Positions 17,213-24,528 of a stretch of 64,000 nt of DNA are shown here, piece after piece. The notes under the pieces are model-generated. The model saw nothing but the letters and a program-made list of their open reading frames with translations. It was not told the origin of the DNA and made no database searches. The stretch spans positions 62,001 through 126,000 of the forward strand of contig NZ_BAABKM010000001.1 in NCBI RefSeq assembly GCF_039543825.1. The letters run 5' to 3'. The translations under genes were made by a program, and so were the position numbers. Each line of letters opens with the position of its first letter. The stretch's first letter is position 1. This stretch comes from Nocardioides conyzicola. GTDB taxonomy: Bacteria > Actinomycetota > Actinomycetes > Propionibacteriales > Nocardioidaceae.

Positions 17213-17623
17213 ATGCCATTGGGTACGACCATCCCGGCGCTTCCCGCCCGCGACGTCCCGGCGTCCACCGCCTTCTACGTCGACCGCCTCGGCTTCACGA
17301 CGCTGCACACCGACGGCCACTTCAGCGTGCTGCAGCGCGACGATGCGCGGATCCACCTCTGGGAGTCCGGCGACACGTCGTGGCGGGGGCGGCCGGACCT
17401 CGCGGCGAAGCCGGTCGTCAGCGGCGCCGAGTCCTTCCTGGCGGGCACCGCCAGCTGCCGGATCGAGGTGACCGGCATCGACGAGCTGTACGCCAAGATG
17501 GACGCCGCCGGGGTGCTCCACGGCGTGAGCGGGGCGGGCGCCCAGGACACCGACTACGGCACCCGCGAGTTCCACGTGCTCGACCTCGACGGCAACCTGC
17601 TGACGTTCTACCTCTGGCGGTAG
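17213..17623 (+). CDS. VOC superfamily protein (glyoxalase/bleomycin-resistance fold)
   Basis: A 136-residue protein with the paired beta-alpha-beta-beta-beta modules of the vicinal oxygen chelate fold (TIPALPARDVPASTAFYVDR, LGFTTLHTDGHFSVLQRDD; second half EFHVLDLDGNLLTFYL). The C-terminal DLDGNLLTF is the usual strand that carries a metal-ligand position or its remnant. It resembles the bleomycin-binding subgroup (IHLWESGD), which sequesters a drug or small metabolite. No substrate can be assigned. Its 3' end overlaps the convergent amidohydrolase gene by 16 bases. Confidence 0.78.
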   Translation: MPLGTTIPALPARDVPASTAFYVDRLGFTTLHTDGHFSVLQRDDARIHLWESGDTSWRGRPDLAAKPVVSGAESFLAGTASCRIEVTGIDELYAKMDAAGVLHGVSGAGAQDTDYGTREFHVLDLDGNLLTFYLWR

Positions 17624-19212
17624 CCCTCGAAGACCCGGGTCCCGTCGACCCAGGTCGACACCACGCCGGTGCCGCCGATGTCGTCGGCGGACCCGGCGAA
17701 CGGGTCGCGGTCCAGCACGACGAGGTCCGCGGTCGCTCCCGGGCGCAGCATGCCCGCGTTGTCGCGGTGGTTGATCCAGGCCGAGCCGGAGGTGTACGCC
17801 GCGAACGCGGTCTCGAGCGCGATCGCCTGCTCGGGGAGGAACCGTCGGCTGCCGACCGCCCCGTGCTCCATCCGGTTGACGGCGACGTGGATCGCCTCCA
17901 GGGGGTTCGGCGTGCTGACCGGCCAGTCGCTGCCCGCGACCAGCCGGGCGCCGGCGCGCTCCAGGTCGCCGAACGGGTACTGCCAGGTCGCGCGCTCCTC
18001 GCCCAGGAACGGCAGCGTCAGCTCGACCATCTGCTCGTCGAGGCAGGCCCAGAGCATCTGCAGGTTGGCCGCGACGCCGAGCCCGGCGAAGCGGCGTACG
18101 TCGTCGGGGTGCACCAGCTGCAGGTGGGCGATGTGGTGGCGCCGCTCGGGATCGGTGCCCTCGAAGGCGTCGAGCGCCTCGCGCGCACCGCGGTCGCCGA
18201 TCGCGTGCACGTGGACCTGGAAGCCGACGGCGTCGAGCAGGCGGACGTACTCGCGCAGCTCGACCGGGTCGACGAACGAGTGGCCGGTGTTGGAGGTCGC
18301 GTGGCCGCAGCGGTCGAGGTAGGGCTCGACGAGCGCGGCGGTGAAGTTCTCGGCCACCCCGTCCTGCATGATCTTGACGCTCGTGGCACGGAACTGCCCG
18401 TGGGTGTAGGCGTCGCGGCGCTCGACGAGGCCGGCCATCTGCTCCTCGCCGCGGCTGCGGTCCCACCAGAGCGCGCCGACGACGTGGGCCGAGAGGTCGC
18501 CCTCGCGCGCGGCCCGCAGGTACGTCGGGCCGGGGTCGTCCATGCCGGCGTACGCCCCGACGATGGCGTCCTGCCACCCGGTCACGCCGTACGAGTGGAG
18601 GTAGCGCTGGCCCTCGAGGAGGCCTTCGTAGTACTCGTCGTCGGTGGTCTGCGGGGTGAGCGACGCGACCGCGTGCATGGCGCCCTCGTGCAGGGTGCCG
18701 GTGGGGTGGCCGTCGGCGTCGCGCTCGAAGCGGCCGTCCGGCGGGTCGGGCGTGTGCCGGTCGACGCCGGCGAGCTCGAGCGCGCGGGTGTTGACCCAGG
18801 CGCCGTGGTGGTCGCGGTTGGGCAGGAAGACCGGCCGGTCCGGCACGACCGCGTCCAGGTCGGCCGCGGTCGGCGTGCCGCCCGGGAACGCCGACATCGC
18901 CCAGCCGCCGCCCAGGATCCAGGGACGGTCGGGGTGCCCGTCGGCGTACTCCTTGATGATCCGGAGGTAGTCCTCGCGCGTCTCGCCCTCGGTCAGGTCG
19001 CAGCGGGTGCGCTCCAGCCCGCCTTGGACCGCGTGCACGTGGGCGTCGACGAATCCAGGGCTGATCAACCCGCCCTGCAGGTCGACGACGTCGTCCGCCT
19101 CCCCGAGCTCACGACCGACGGCCAGGATCCGCCCCGCGCCGACCAGCACCTCCCCGGCGCCGAGGTAGCGGTGACCGTCGAAGAGCGCGCCGTTGGTGAA
19201 GAGGGTGGTCAT
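17608..19212 (-). CDS. YtcJ-like amidohydrolase
   Basis: A 534-residue metal-dependent hydrolase of the amidohydrolase-3/YtcJ-AepA type. The metal motif is VDAHVHA near residue 57; later ligands are in FQVHVHAIGD (about 310) and AGSDWPV (about 420). The terminal sandwich strand (LRPGATADLVVLDRDPF) is complete. The usual function is hydrolysis of an amide, formamide or cyclic amide. The ATG overlaps the agmatinase stop (TGATG), so it is translated with that enzyme and may act on an amidine or N-acyl polyamine from the same pathway; that is inference. Confidence 0.8.
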   Translation of the reverse strand: MTTLFTNGALFDGHRYLGAGEVLVGAGRILAVGRELGEADDVVDLQGGLISPGFVDAHVHAVQGGLERTRCDLTEGETREDYLRIIKEYADGHPDRPWILGGGWAMSAFPGGTPTAADLDAVVPDRPVFLPNRDHHGAWVNTRALELAGVDRHTPDPPDGRFERDADGHPTGTLHEGAMHAVASLTPQTTDDEYYEGLLEGQRYLHSYGVTGWQDAIVGAYAGMDDPGPTYLRAAREGDLSAHVVGALWWDRSRGEEQMAGLVERRDAYTHGQFRATSVKIMQDGVAENFTAALVEPYLDRCGHATSNTGHSFVDPVELREYVRLLDAVGFQVHVHAIGDRGAREALDAFEGTDPERRHHIAHLQLVHPDDVRRFAGLGVAANLQMLWACLDEQMVELTLPFLGEERATWQYPFGDLERAGARLVAGSDWPVSTPNPLEAIHVAVNRMEHGAVGSRRFLPEQAIALETAFAAYTSGSAWINHRDNAGMLRPGATADLVVLDRDPFAGSADDIGGTGVVSTWVDGTRVFEGYRQR

Positions 19213-20213
19213 CAGCGTCCTTCCAGCAGTGGGCCGGCGGGGTCGTGCGAGAGACCGTGCTTGCGCGCGGCCAGGCCGGACAGCGCCTCGAGGCACACCC
19301 GGTTGGCGAGGAACGCGGTGATCTCGGCGTGGTCGTACGGCGGCGACACCTCGACCACGTCGATGCCGGCGACCGGGAGCTCCAGGCAGATCCGGCGTAC
19401 GGCGTCGAGGAGCTGACGGCTCGACAGGCCGCCCGGCTCCGGCGTACCGGTGCCGGGCGCGTGGCCGGGGTCGCACACGTCGATGTCGACCGAGAGGAAG
19501 ACGGCGTCGCACTCGTCGAGCGCGATCTCGAAGGCCTCGTCGAGGCACGACTCCAGCCCGCGCTTGCCGATCTCGGTCATCTCATAGGACCGCATGCGCT
19601 GCTCGGCCATCCAGCCGAGCGTCTCGGGGCCGGGCCAGTAGCCGCGCAGCCCCATCTGCAGGAACCGGTCGCCGCGCAGGGCGCCGGACTCGATCAGCCG
19701 GCGCATCGGTTGGCCGTGGCCGTAGAGCGAGCCGAACTCGATGTCGCCGGTGTCGGCGTGCGCGTCGAAGTGGATCATCGAGACCTTGCCGTAGCCGTGG
19801 TGGCGCGCGACGCCGGTGGCGTCGGCCAGCGCGATCGAGTGGTCGCCACCGAGGACCAGCGGGATCGCCCCGGCGCTGCTCACCGCGTAGACCGCCTCCT
19901 CGAGCGCGTGCAATGAGCGCTCGATCTCCCCCGGTGGCATCTCGACGTCGCCGGCGTCGACGACGCGGACGTCCTGCAGCGCGTCGACCCGGAGCGCGAG
20001 GTGCGGCCGGGAGCCGTCGTGCGGCAGGTAGTCGGTCTGCCGGATCGCCATCGGGCCGAAGCGGGTGCCGGGGCGGTGCGACGTACCGCCGTCGAAGGGC
20101 GCGCCCACCACGACCACGTCGGCGGCACCCAGCGCGTCGCGGTCGTCGAGGTCGACCCGGTCGACGCCGAGGAAGGTGATGTCGGGTCCGAACTGCGGGC
20201 CGTACCGAGTCAT
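19212..20213 (-). CDS. speB: Agmatinase-type ureohydrolase
   Basis: A 333-residue arginase/agmatinase family enzyme. All Mn-ligand motifs are present: GGDHSIAL, FDAHADTG and SVDIDVCDPGHAPG. The absence of an arginase-type amino-acid recognition loop and the presence of putrescine-type catabolic neighbours favour agmatine (to putrescine + urea) or guanidinobutyrate as substrate; guanidinobutyrase cannot be excluded. ATG 20213 was preferred to an upstream start (20243) because the operator-like box B1 lies there. Divergent from the aminotransferase gene, with two RACGRAWTC boxes between. Confidence 0.85.
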   Translation of the reverse strand: MTRYGPQFGPDITFLGVDRVDLDDRDALGAADVVVVGAPFDGGTSHRPGTRFGPMAIRQTDYLPHDGSRPHLALRVDALQDVRVVDAGDVEMPPGEIERSLHALEEAVYAVSSAGAIPLVLGGDHSIALADATGVARHHGYGKVSMIHFDAHADTGDIEFGSLYGHGQPMRRLIESGALRGDRFLQMGLRGYWPGPETLGWMAEQRMRSYEMTEIGKRGLESCLDEAFEIALDECDAVFLSVDIDVCDPGHAPGTGTPEPGGLSSRQLLDAVRRICLELPVAGIDVVEVSPPYDHAEITAFLANRVCLEALSGLAARKHGLSHDPAGPLLEGR

Positions 20214-20227
20214 GCACCCATGTCTAC

Positions 20228-20267
20228 AACGGATTCCGGACAAAACACACGCCGCAGCGACGGATTC
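20228..20267. promoter_or_regulatory. Paired regulatory boxes B1/B2 between agmatinase and aminotransferase genes
   Basis: AACGGATTC (20228-20236) and GACGGATTC (20259-20267) are exact RACGRAWTC matches, 31 bases apart in the same orientation, about three helical turns. They lie in the 92-bp divergent control region, as the A pair does before the aldehyde dehydrogenase gene. Confidence 0.5.
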
Positions 20268-20305
20268 ACTTGCTTCTCTTGCTGCCGACCGCGCACCATG
20301 GAGGT

Positions 20306-21697
20306 ATGAGCACCGCCGACTACGACCACCTGCAGCGCGCCGCGAAGGATCACCTGTGGATGCACTTCACCCGGCACTCGACGTACGACACGTCGGACGT
20401 CCCGATCATCGTCCGCGGTGAGGGTGCCTACATCTACGACGCGCAGGGCAAGCGCTACCTCGACGGTCTGGGTGGGCTGTTCGTGTCGCAGCTGGGTCAC
20501 GGGCGCACCGAGCTCGCCGATGCGGCGGCCGCGCAGGCCAAGGAGCTCGCCTTCCACCCGCTGTGGTCCTACGCGCACCCCAACGCGATCCTGCTCGCCG
20601 AGCGCATCGCCGGCTACGCGCCCGGCGACCTCAACCGCGTCTTCTTCACGACCGGTGGCGGCGAGGCCGTCGAGTCCGCGTGGAAGCTCGCCAAGAACTT
20701 CTTCAAGATCACGGGCAAGCCGATGAAGCACAAGGTGATCAGCCGCTCGATCGCCTACCACGGCACCACCCAGGGCGCCCTGTCGATCACCGGGCTGCCG
20801 CCGCTGAAGCAGCAGTTCGAGCCGCTGGTCCCGTCCACCTTCCGGGTCCCGAACACCAACATCTACCGGGCCTCCGAGGCCACCGGCGGGTTCCTCGACG
20901 GCTCCGACCCCGAGGCCTTCGGTCGCTGGGCCGCCGACCAGATCGCGGTCGCGATCGAGAACGAAGGCCCCGACACCGTCGCGGCCGTCTTCCTGGAGCC
21001 GGTGCAGAACGCCGGCGGATGCTTCCCGCCGCCGCCCGGCTACTTCCAGCGGGTCCGCGAGATCTGCGACGAGTACGACGTGCTGCTGGTCTCCGACGAG
21101 GTCATCTGCGCCTTCGGTCGCCTGGGCTACATGTTCGGCGCCGAGCGCTACGGCTACCAGCCCGACATCATCACCTGCGCCAAGGGCATCACGTCGGGCT
21201 ACTCGCCGCTCGGCGCGATGATCGCCTCCGACCGGCTGATGGAGCCCTTCCTGCACGGCGCCGAGTCCTTCGCCCACGGCTTCACCTTCGGCGGCCACCC
21301 GGTCTCGACCGCCGTCGCGATGGCCAACTTCGACATCTTCGAGAAGGAGCACGTCCTCGAGCACGTGCGCGACCACGAGGGCGCCTTCCGCTCCACCCTC
21401 GAGCGGCTCCTCGACCTGCCGATCGTCGGCGACGTCCGCGGCGACGGCTACTTCTACGGCATCGAGCTCGTCAAGGACAAGGACACCCGCGAGACCTTCG
21501 ACGAGGAGGAGTCCGAGAAGCTGCTCCGCGGCTTCCTCTCCAAGGCGCTCTACGACGAAGGCCTCTACTGCCGCGCCGACGACCGCGGCGACCCGGTCAT
21601 CCAGCTCTCTCCCCCGCTGATCTGCGACCAGACCCACTTCGACGAGATGGAGCAGATCCTCCGCACCGTCCTCGACAAGGCCGCCACCCTCCTGTAA
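20306..21697 (+). CDS. Class III aminotransferase, probable putrescine/omega-amine:pyruvate aminotransferase
   Basis: A 463-residue PLP enzyme of class III. The Schiff-base Lys lies in ITCAKGITSGYSPLGA; the PLP-phosphate loop is TTGGGEAVESAWKLA and the cofactor Asp is in VSDEVICAFGR. Its close fit with the omega-amine:pyruvate/putrescine (SpuC-like) type, and its place among Pot and aldehyde dehydrogenase genes, indicate transfer of a primary amine of putrescine to pyruvate to give 4-aminobutanal. GGAGG is only one base before the ATG, and a three-codon ORF (ATG at 20298) ends in the start codon; translation may be unusual. A short 3-bp gap separates its stop from the inverted-repeat cassette. 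Confidence 0.87.
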   Translation: MSTADYDHLQRAAKDHLWMHFTRHSTYDTSDVPIIVRGEGAYIYDAQGKRYLDGLGGLFVSQLGHGRTELADAAAAQAKELAFHPLWSYAHPNAILLAERIAGYAPGDLNRVFFTTGGGEAVESAWKLAKNFFKITGKPMKHKVISRSIAYHGTTQGALSITGLPPLKQQFEPLVPSTFRVPNTNIYRASEATGGFLDGSDPEAFGRWAADQIAVAIENEGPDTVAAVFLEPVQNAGGCFPPPPGYFQRVREICDEYDVLLVSDEVICAFGRLGYMFGAERYGYQPDIITCAKGITSGYSPLGAMIASDRLMEPFLHGAESFAHGFTFGGHPVSTAVAMANFDIFEKEHVLEHVRDHEGAFRSTLERLLDLPIVGDVRGDGYFYGIELVKDKDTRETFDEEESEKLLRGFLSKALYDEGLYCRADDRGDPVIQLSPPLICDQTHFDEMEQILRTVLDKAATLL

Positions 21698-21700
21698 CCG

Positions 21701-21742
21701 CGAGTCGGCGCCAGATTGCAGCCGAGTCGGCGCCAGATTGCA
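21701..21742 (+). repeat. Left terminal repeat (two tandem 20-bp units)
   Basis: CGAGTCGGCGCCAGATTGCA occurs at 21701-21720 and again at 21723-21742 with GC between. Each unit carries the palindrome GGCGCC. Confidence 0.9.
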
Positions 21743-21802
21743 CTCGCCTCCCGGCGTTGTCCACAGGGGCCGTGCCGCCCTGGTGAGTGAGCCGCAGGCC
21801 CG

Positions 21803-21837
21803 GGCAGGTCTCGTGTCATGGAGACACCAGACCTGCC
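21803..21837 (+). promoter_or_regulatory. Perfect hairpin with the start codon in its loop
   Basis: GGCAGGTCT (21803-21811) pairs with AGACCTGCC (21829-21837), and inside it GTGTC (21813-21817) pairs with GACAC (21823-21827), leaving one C/C mismatch and a five-base loop ATGGA whose ATG is the start codon of the cassette gene. It may be an autoregulatory operator for the gene's own winged-helix domain, or an mRNA hairpin that limits translation. Confidence 0.6.
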
Positions 21838-22756
21838 ACGTCATCCGTTCACGTTCGCCATGGCCCGTGACCTGGGCCTCGACGGGCCTGCCCTCTTCCG
21901 GCTCGTCCGGTACGGCGTCCTGCGCCATCCCGTCCGCGGCGTCTACCTGCCGGCCACGGCCCCGGACACGATCGCGGTGCGCTGTCGGGCGTTGGGCCTG
22001 GTCCTGCCCGGCGATGCCTTCATCTGCGACAGGACCGCGTCGTGGCTCCATGCTGGCGACCGAGCGCTCGCGCCCAACGAGCACCTCGCCGTACCGCCGA
22101 TCTCGTGCTTCCGCCCGAGCGACGGCGGCCGTCTTCGCAACGGGCTCACCGAGAGCGGCGAACGTGCCGTCTTGCCGCAGGACCTGATGGAGATCAACGG
22201 GCTGGTCGTGACGACACCGCTGCGGACGGCACTCGACCTCGGGCGGCTGCAACGGACAGCAGACCTGAAGCTGCACGGCATGGACTGCATGTTGAGCCTG
22301 AACGTCTTCACCCATCAGCACCTGCTCGCCGAGATCCCTCGGTTCAGGCGGCAGCGCGGCGTGGTCGAGCTCCGCGTCCTGGCGCCGCTCGCGGACGGCG
22401 GCTCGGAGTCGTTCGGCGAGAGCGCCGTCCGACTTCGATGGCACGCCGCTGGACTGCCGCCACCGCAGACGCAGATCTCGGTCATGGTCGACGGCCGCGA
22501 GGTCTACCGCATCGATCTCGGTCTGGAGGATCTGCTCTTCGGAGCCGAGTACTTCGGTGAGCAGTGGCACGCCGAGACCGACGCCCCGCACGACGAGGAG
22601 CGCCTCGAGTGGCTGGCCCGCGAGCGTGGTTGGGCGATCGACGTCTTCCGCAAGCAGCACGTCTTCGGTCAGCAGCAGGACGCGGAGCGTCGGTTGAGGA
22701 TCGGGTACGACGCGGTCCGGGCTCGGCTCGGGCTACGCCCCAAGTTCTTTTCGTAA
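21818..22756 (+). CDS. AbiEi-like winged-helix + DUF559/Vsr-like nuclease-fold protein
   Basis: A 312-residue protein. Residues 10-45 (MARDLGLDGPALFRLVRYGV, then LRHPVRGVYLPA) match the N-terminal winged helix of AbiEi-type antitoxins. The C-terminal 110 residues look like a DUF559/Vsr-like PD-(D/E)XK fold: YRIDLG (Asp 233), GAEYFGEQWH (Glu 244) and the closing GWAIDVFRKQ. The usual EYDG has become EYFG, so catalysis is uncertain. No toxin partner (AbiEii) is present. The gene is enclosed by terminal inverted repeats and begins inside a hairpin. Related solitary genes are common in actinobacteria and unexplained. Function: unknown; a DNA-binding or DNA-cutting element protein is the best guess. 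Confidence 0.65.
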   Translation: METPDLPRHPFTFAMARDLGLDGPALFRLVRYGVLRHPVRGVYLPATAPDTIAVRCRALGLVLPGDAFICDRTASWLHAGDRALAPNEHLAVPPISCFRPSDGGRLRNGLTESGERAVLPQDLMEINGLVVTTPLRTALDLGRLQRTADLKLHGMDCMLSLNVFTHQHLLAEIPRFRRQRGVVELRVLAPLADGGSESFGESAVRLRWHAAGLPPPQTQISVMVDGREVYRIDLGLEDLLFGAEYFGEQWHAETDAPHDEERLEWLARERGWAIDVFRKQHVFGQQQDAERRLRIGYDAVRARLGLRPKFFS

Positions 22757-22757
22757 G

Positions 22758-22799
22758 TGCAATCTGGCGCCGACTCGGCTCGAATCTGGCGCCGACTCG
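22758..22799 (-). repeat. Right terminal repeat (inverted copy of the left)
   Basis: Reverse complement of 21701-21742 with two mismatches. It starts one base after the cassette gene's stop codon and ends 8 bases before the PotC stop. Confidence 0.9.
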
Positions 22800-22807
22800 G
22801 CGATGGG

Positions 22808-23671
22808 TCAGGTGAGGGCGCGCTGGCGGCGGCGGCTGTTGACCTCGCCGCCGACGACGATCAGGACCGAGATCAGGAACATCACGGTGCCGACCACGTT
22901 GACCTGCATCGGTACGCCGCGCTGGGCGACGCCCCAGACGAACATCGGGAACGTCGTGGTGTTGCCGGCGTTGAGGTTGGTGACGATGAAGTCGTCGAAG
23001 GACAGCGAGAAGCTGAGCAGCGCCGCACCCAGGATGCCGGGGAAGACCAGCGGGAAGGTCACCCGCCAGAACGTCTGCTGCGGGGTGGCGTAGAGGTCCA
23101 TCGCCGCCTGTTCGAGGTTGTCGTCGAGACCGGCCAACCGGGCTCTCACGGTGACCACCACGAACGAGATGCAGAACATGATGTGCGCGATCAGGATCGT
23201 CCAGAAGCCGAGCTGACCGCCACGGCCCGCGGCCACGAACAACGCCAGCAGCGAGGACCCCATCACGATCTCGGGCGAGGCCATCGGCAGGAAGATCAGC
23301 AGGTTCATCGAGGACCGGCCGACGAAGTCGTGGCGGACCAGGGCGAAGGCGATCAGGGTGCCGAGGACCGTCGAGCCGAGGGTCGCGAGCAGGCCGATCT
23401 CGATGCTCGTGCCGAGGGCGCTGCACATGCCCTCGGCCTCGCACGGGTTGAGCCAGTTGTGGAGCGTGAAGCCGTCGAAGCGGTAGATCAGCCGGCTGGT
23501 CGGGGCGTTGAAGCTCATCAGCACGACCACGAAGATCGGCACGAACGTGTAGACCAGCACGATCAGGCCGAGGATCAGGACCAGGTGTCCACGCAGCCAG
23601 CGACCCGCCGCGGAGCCCTGCTTGTAGGTGACCGTCCGGTTGCCCGTCGCGGTGCTGGTGGAGGTGCTCAC
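22808..23671 (-). CDS. potC: Spermidine/putrescine ABC transporter permease (PotC-like)
   Basis: A 287-residue inner-membrane permease of the binding-protein-dependent transport type, with about six membrane segments. The cytoplasmic EAA loop (EQAAMDLYATPQQTFWRVTF) that docks to the ATPase is near residue 190. It pairs with the PotB-like permease just upstream, whose stop it overlaps (GTGA). Last gene of the potABCD-type operon, in the order D-A-B-C. The 3' end abuts the inverted-repeat cassette. Confidence 0.87.
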   Translation of the reverse strand: MSTSTSTATGNRTVTYKQGSAAGRWLRGHLVLILGLIVLVYTFVPIFVVVLMSFNAPTSRLIYRFDGFTLHNWLNPCEAEGMCSALGTSIEIGLLATLGSTVLGTLIAFALVRHDFVGRSSMNLLIFLPMASPEIVMGSSLLALFVAAGRGGQLGFWTILIAHIMFCISFVVVTVRARLAGLDDNLEQAAMDLYATPQQTFWRVTFPLVFPGILGAALLSFSLSFDDFIVTNLNAGNTTTFPMFVWGVAQRGVPMQVNVVGTVMFLISVLIVVGGEVNSRRRQRALT

Positions 23672-24528
23672 AGCAGGTCCTCCGTCCCGGCCCGGCGGAC
23701 GTAGAACAGGACCATCACCACGATCAGCAGCATCAGGATGACCGACAGTGCGCCCGCAGCCGGGTAGTTGTTGGCGTTGGTGAAGAGGCTCTGGATGACG
23801 CTGCCGATCATCCGCTGGTTGGGGCTGCCCAGCAGCTCGGCGTTGATGTAGTCACCGACCGCCGGGATGAAGGTCAGCAGCGTGCCGGACACGACGCCCG
23901 GCAACGACAGCGGCCAGGTGACCTTGAAGAAGCCGACGAACGGGTTCGCGTAGAGATCGCTGGACGCCTCGATCAGGCGCGGGTCGATCTTGTCGATGCT
24001 GGCATAGAGCGGCAGCACCATGAACGGCAGGAAGTTGTACGTCAGCCCGGCGATGACGGCGAACGGCGTCGCGAGCAGGCGCCCGTCGGCGCCCAGGATG
24101 TGCACGAACTGCAGCGTGTTGACGATGATGCCGTCGTCGGCGAGCAGCAGCTTCCAGGACAGCGTGCGGACGAGGAAGCTGGTGAAGAACGGCGCGATCA
24201 CCAGCACCAGCATCAGGTTCTTCCAGCGGCCCGCCTTGAACGCGATCGCGTACGCCAGCACGTAGCCCAGGATCAGGCAGAAGAGCGTCGCGAGGGCGCC
24301 GTACGCCAGCGAGCGCACGAGCGGCTGCCAGTAGTCGCTGATGACGTGCGAGTAGTTCGCCCAGTGGTACGTCATCGTGTAGCCGACGGTGTCCGACCCG
24401 CTCGGGTCGAAGAGGCTGGTCGCGACCAGGGAGTAGAGCGGGATCACGAAGAACAGGCCCAGCCAGAGCACCCCGGGGATGAGCAGGAGATAGCCGGTCC
24501 TGCCGCGTTTGCGGACCGTCTCGCTCAT
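23668..24528 (-). CDS. potB: Spermidine/putrescine ABC transporter permease (PotB-like)
   Basis: A 286-residue permease with six predicted membrane helices. The EAA motif (EASSDLYANPFVGFFKVTWP) is near residue 190, and the N-terminal segment TGYLLLIPGVLWLGLFFVIP is typical of PotB. Starts with ATG in an ATGA overlap with the ATPase gene and ends in a GTGA overlap with potC, so the three are translationally coupled. Forms the membrane channel with PotC. Confidence 0.87.
   Translation of the reverse strand: MSETVRKRGRTGYLLLIPGVLWLGLFFVIPLYSLVATSLFDPSGSDTVGYTMTYHWANYSHVISDYWQPLVRSLAYGALATLFCLILGYVLAYAIAFKAGRWKNLMLVLVIAPFFTSFLVRTLSWKLLLADDGIIVNTLQFVHILGADGRLLATPFAVIAGLTYNFLPFMVLPLYASIDKIDPRLIEASSDLYANPFVGFFKVTWPLSLPGVVSGTLLTFIPAVGDYINAELLGSPNQRMIGSVIQSLFTNANNYPAAGALSVILMLLIVVMVLFYVRRAGTEDLL

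Larger units (their letters stand above)
21701..22799. mobile_element. 1.1-kb single-gene cassette between 42-bp terminal inverted repeats
   Basis: The 42-bp end 21701-21742 and the inverted 42-bp end 22758-22799 match at 40 of 42 positions, the two mismatches falling together at the centre. Each end is itself a tandem of two units (unit CGAGTCGGCGCCAGATTGCA, three of the four units ending TTGCA). Between them is one gene and a 75-base leader. The cassette fills the gap between the convergent stops of the aminotransferase (21697) and PotC (22808) almost exactly. No transposase and no obvious target duplication are seen, so it may be a mobile cassette mobilised in trans, or a repeat-bounded resident gene. 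Confidence 0.6.

Noticed and set aside
21818-22756. A toxin-antitoxin pair
   Set aside because: Only the AbiEi-like part is present; there is no AbiEii nucleotidyltransferase neighbour on either side.
21701-22799. An insertion sequence with transposase
   Set aside because: No transposase motif (DDE, HUH or serine recombinase) and no clear target duplication were found; it was kept as a repeat-bounded cassette only.
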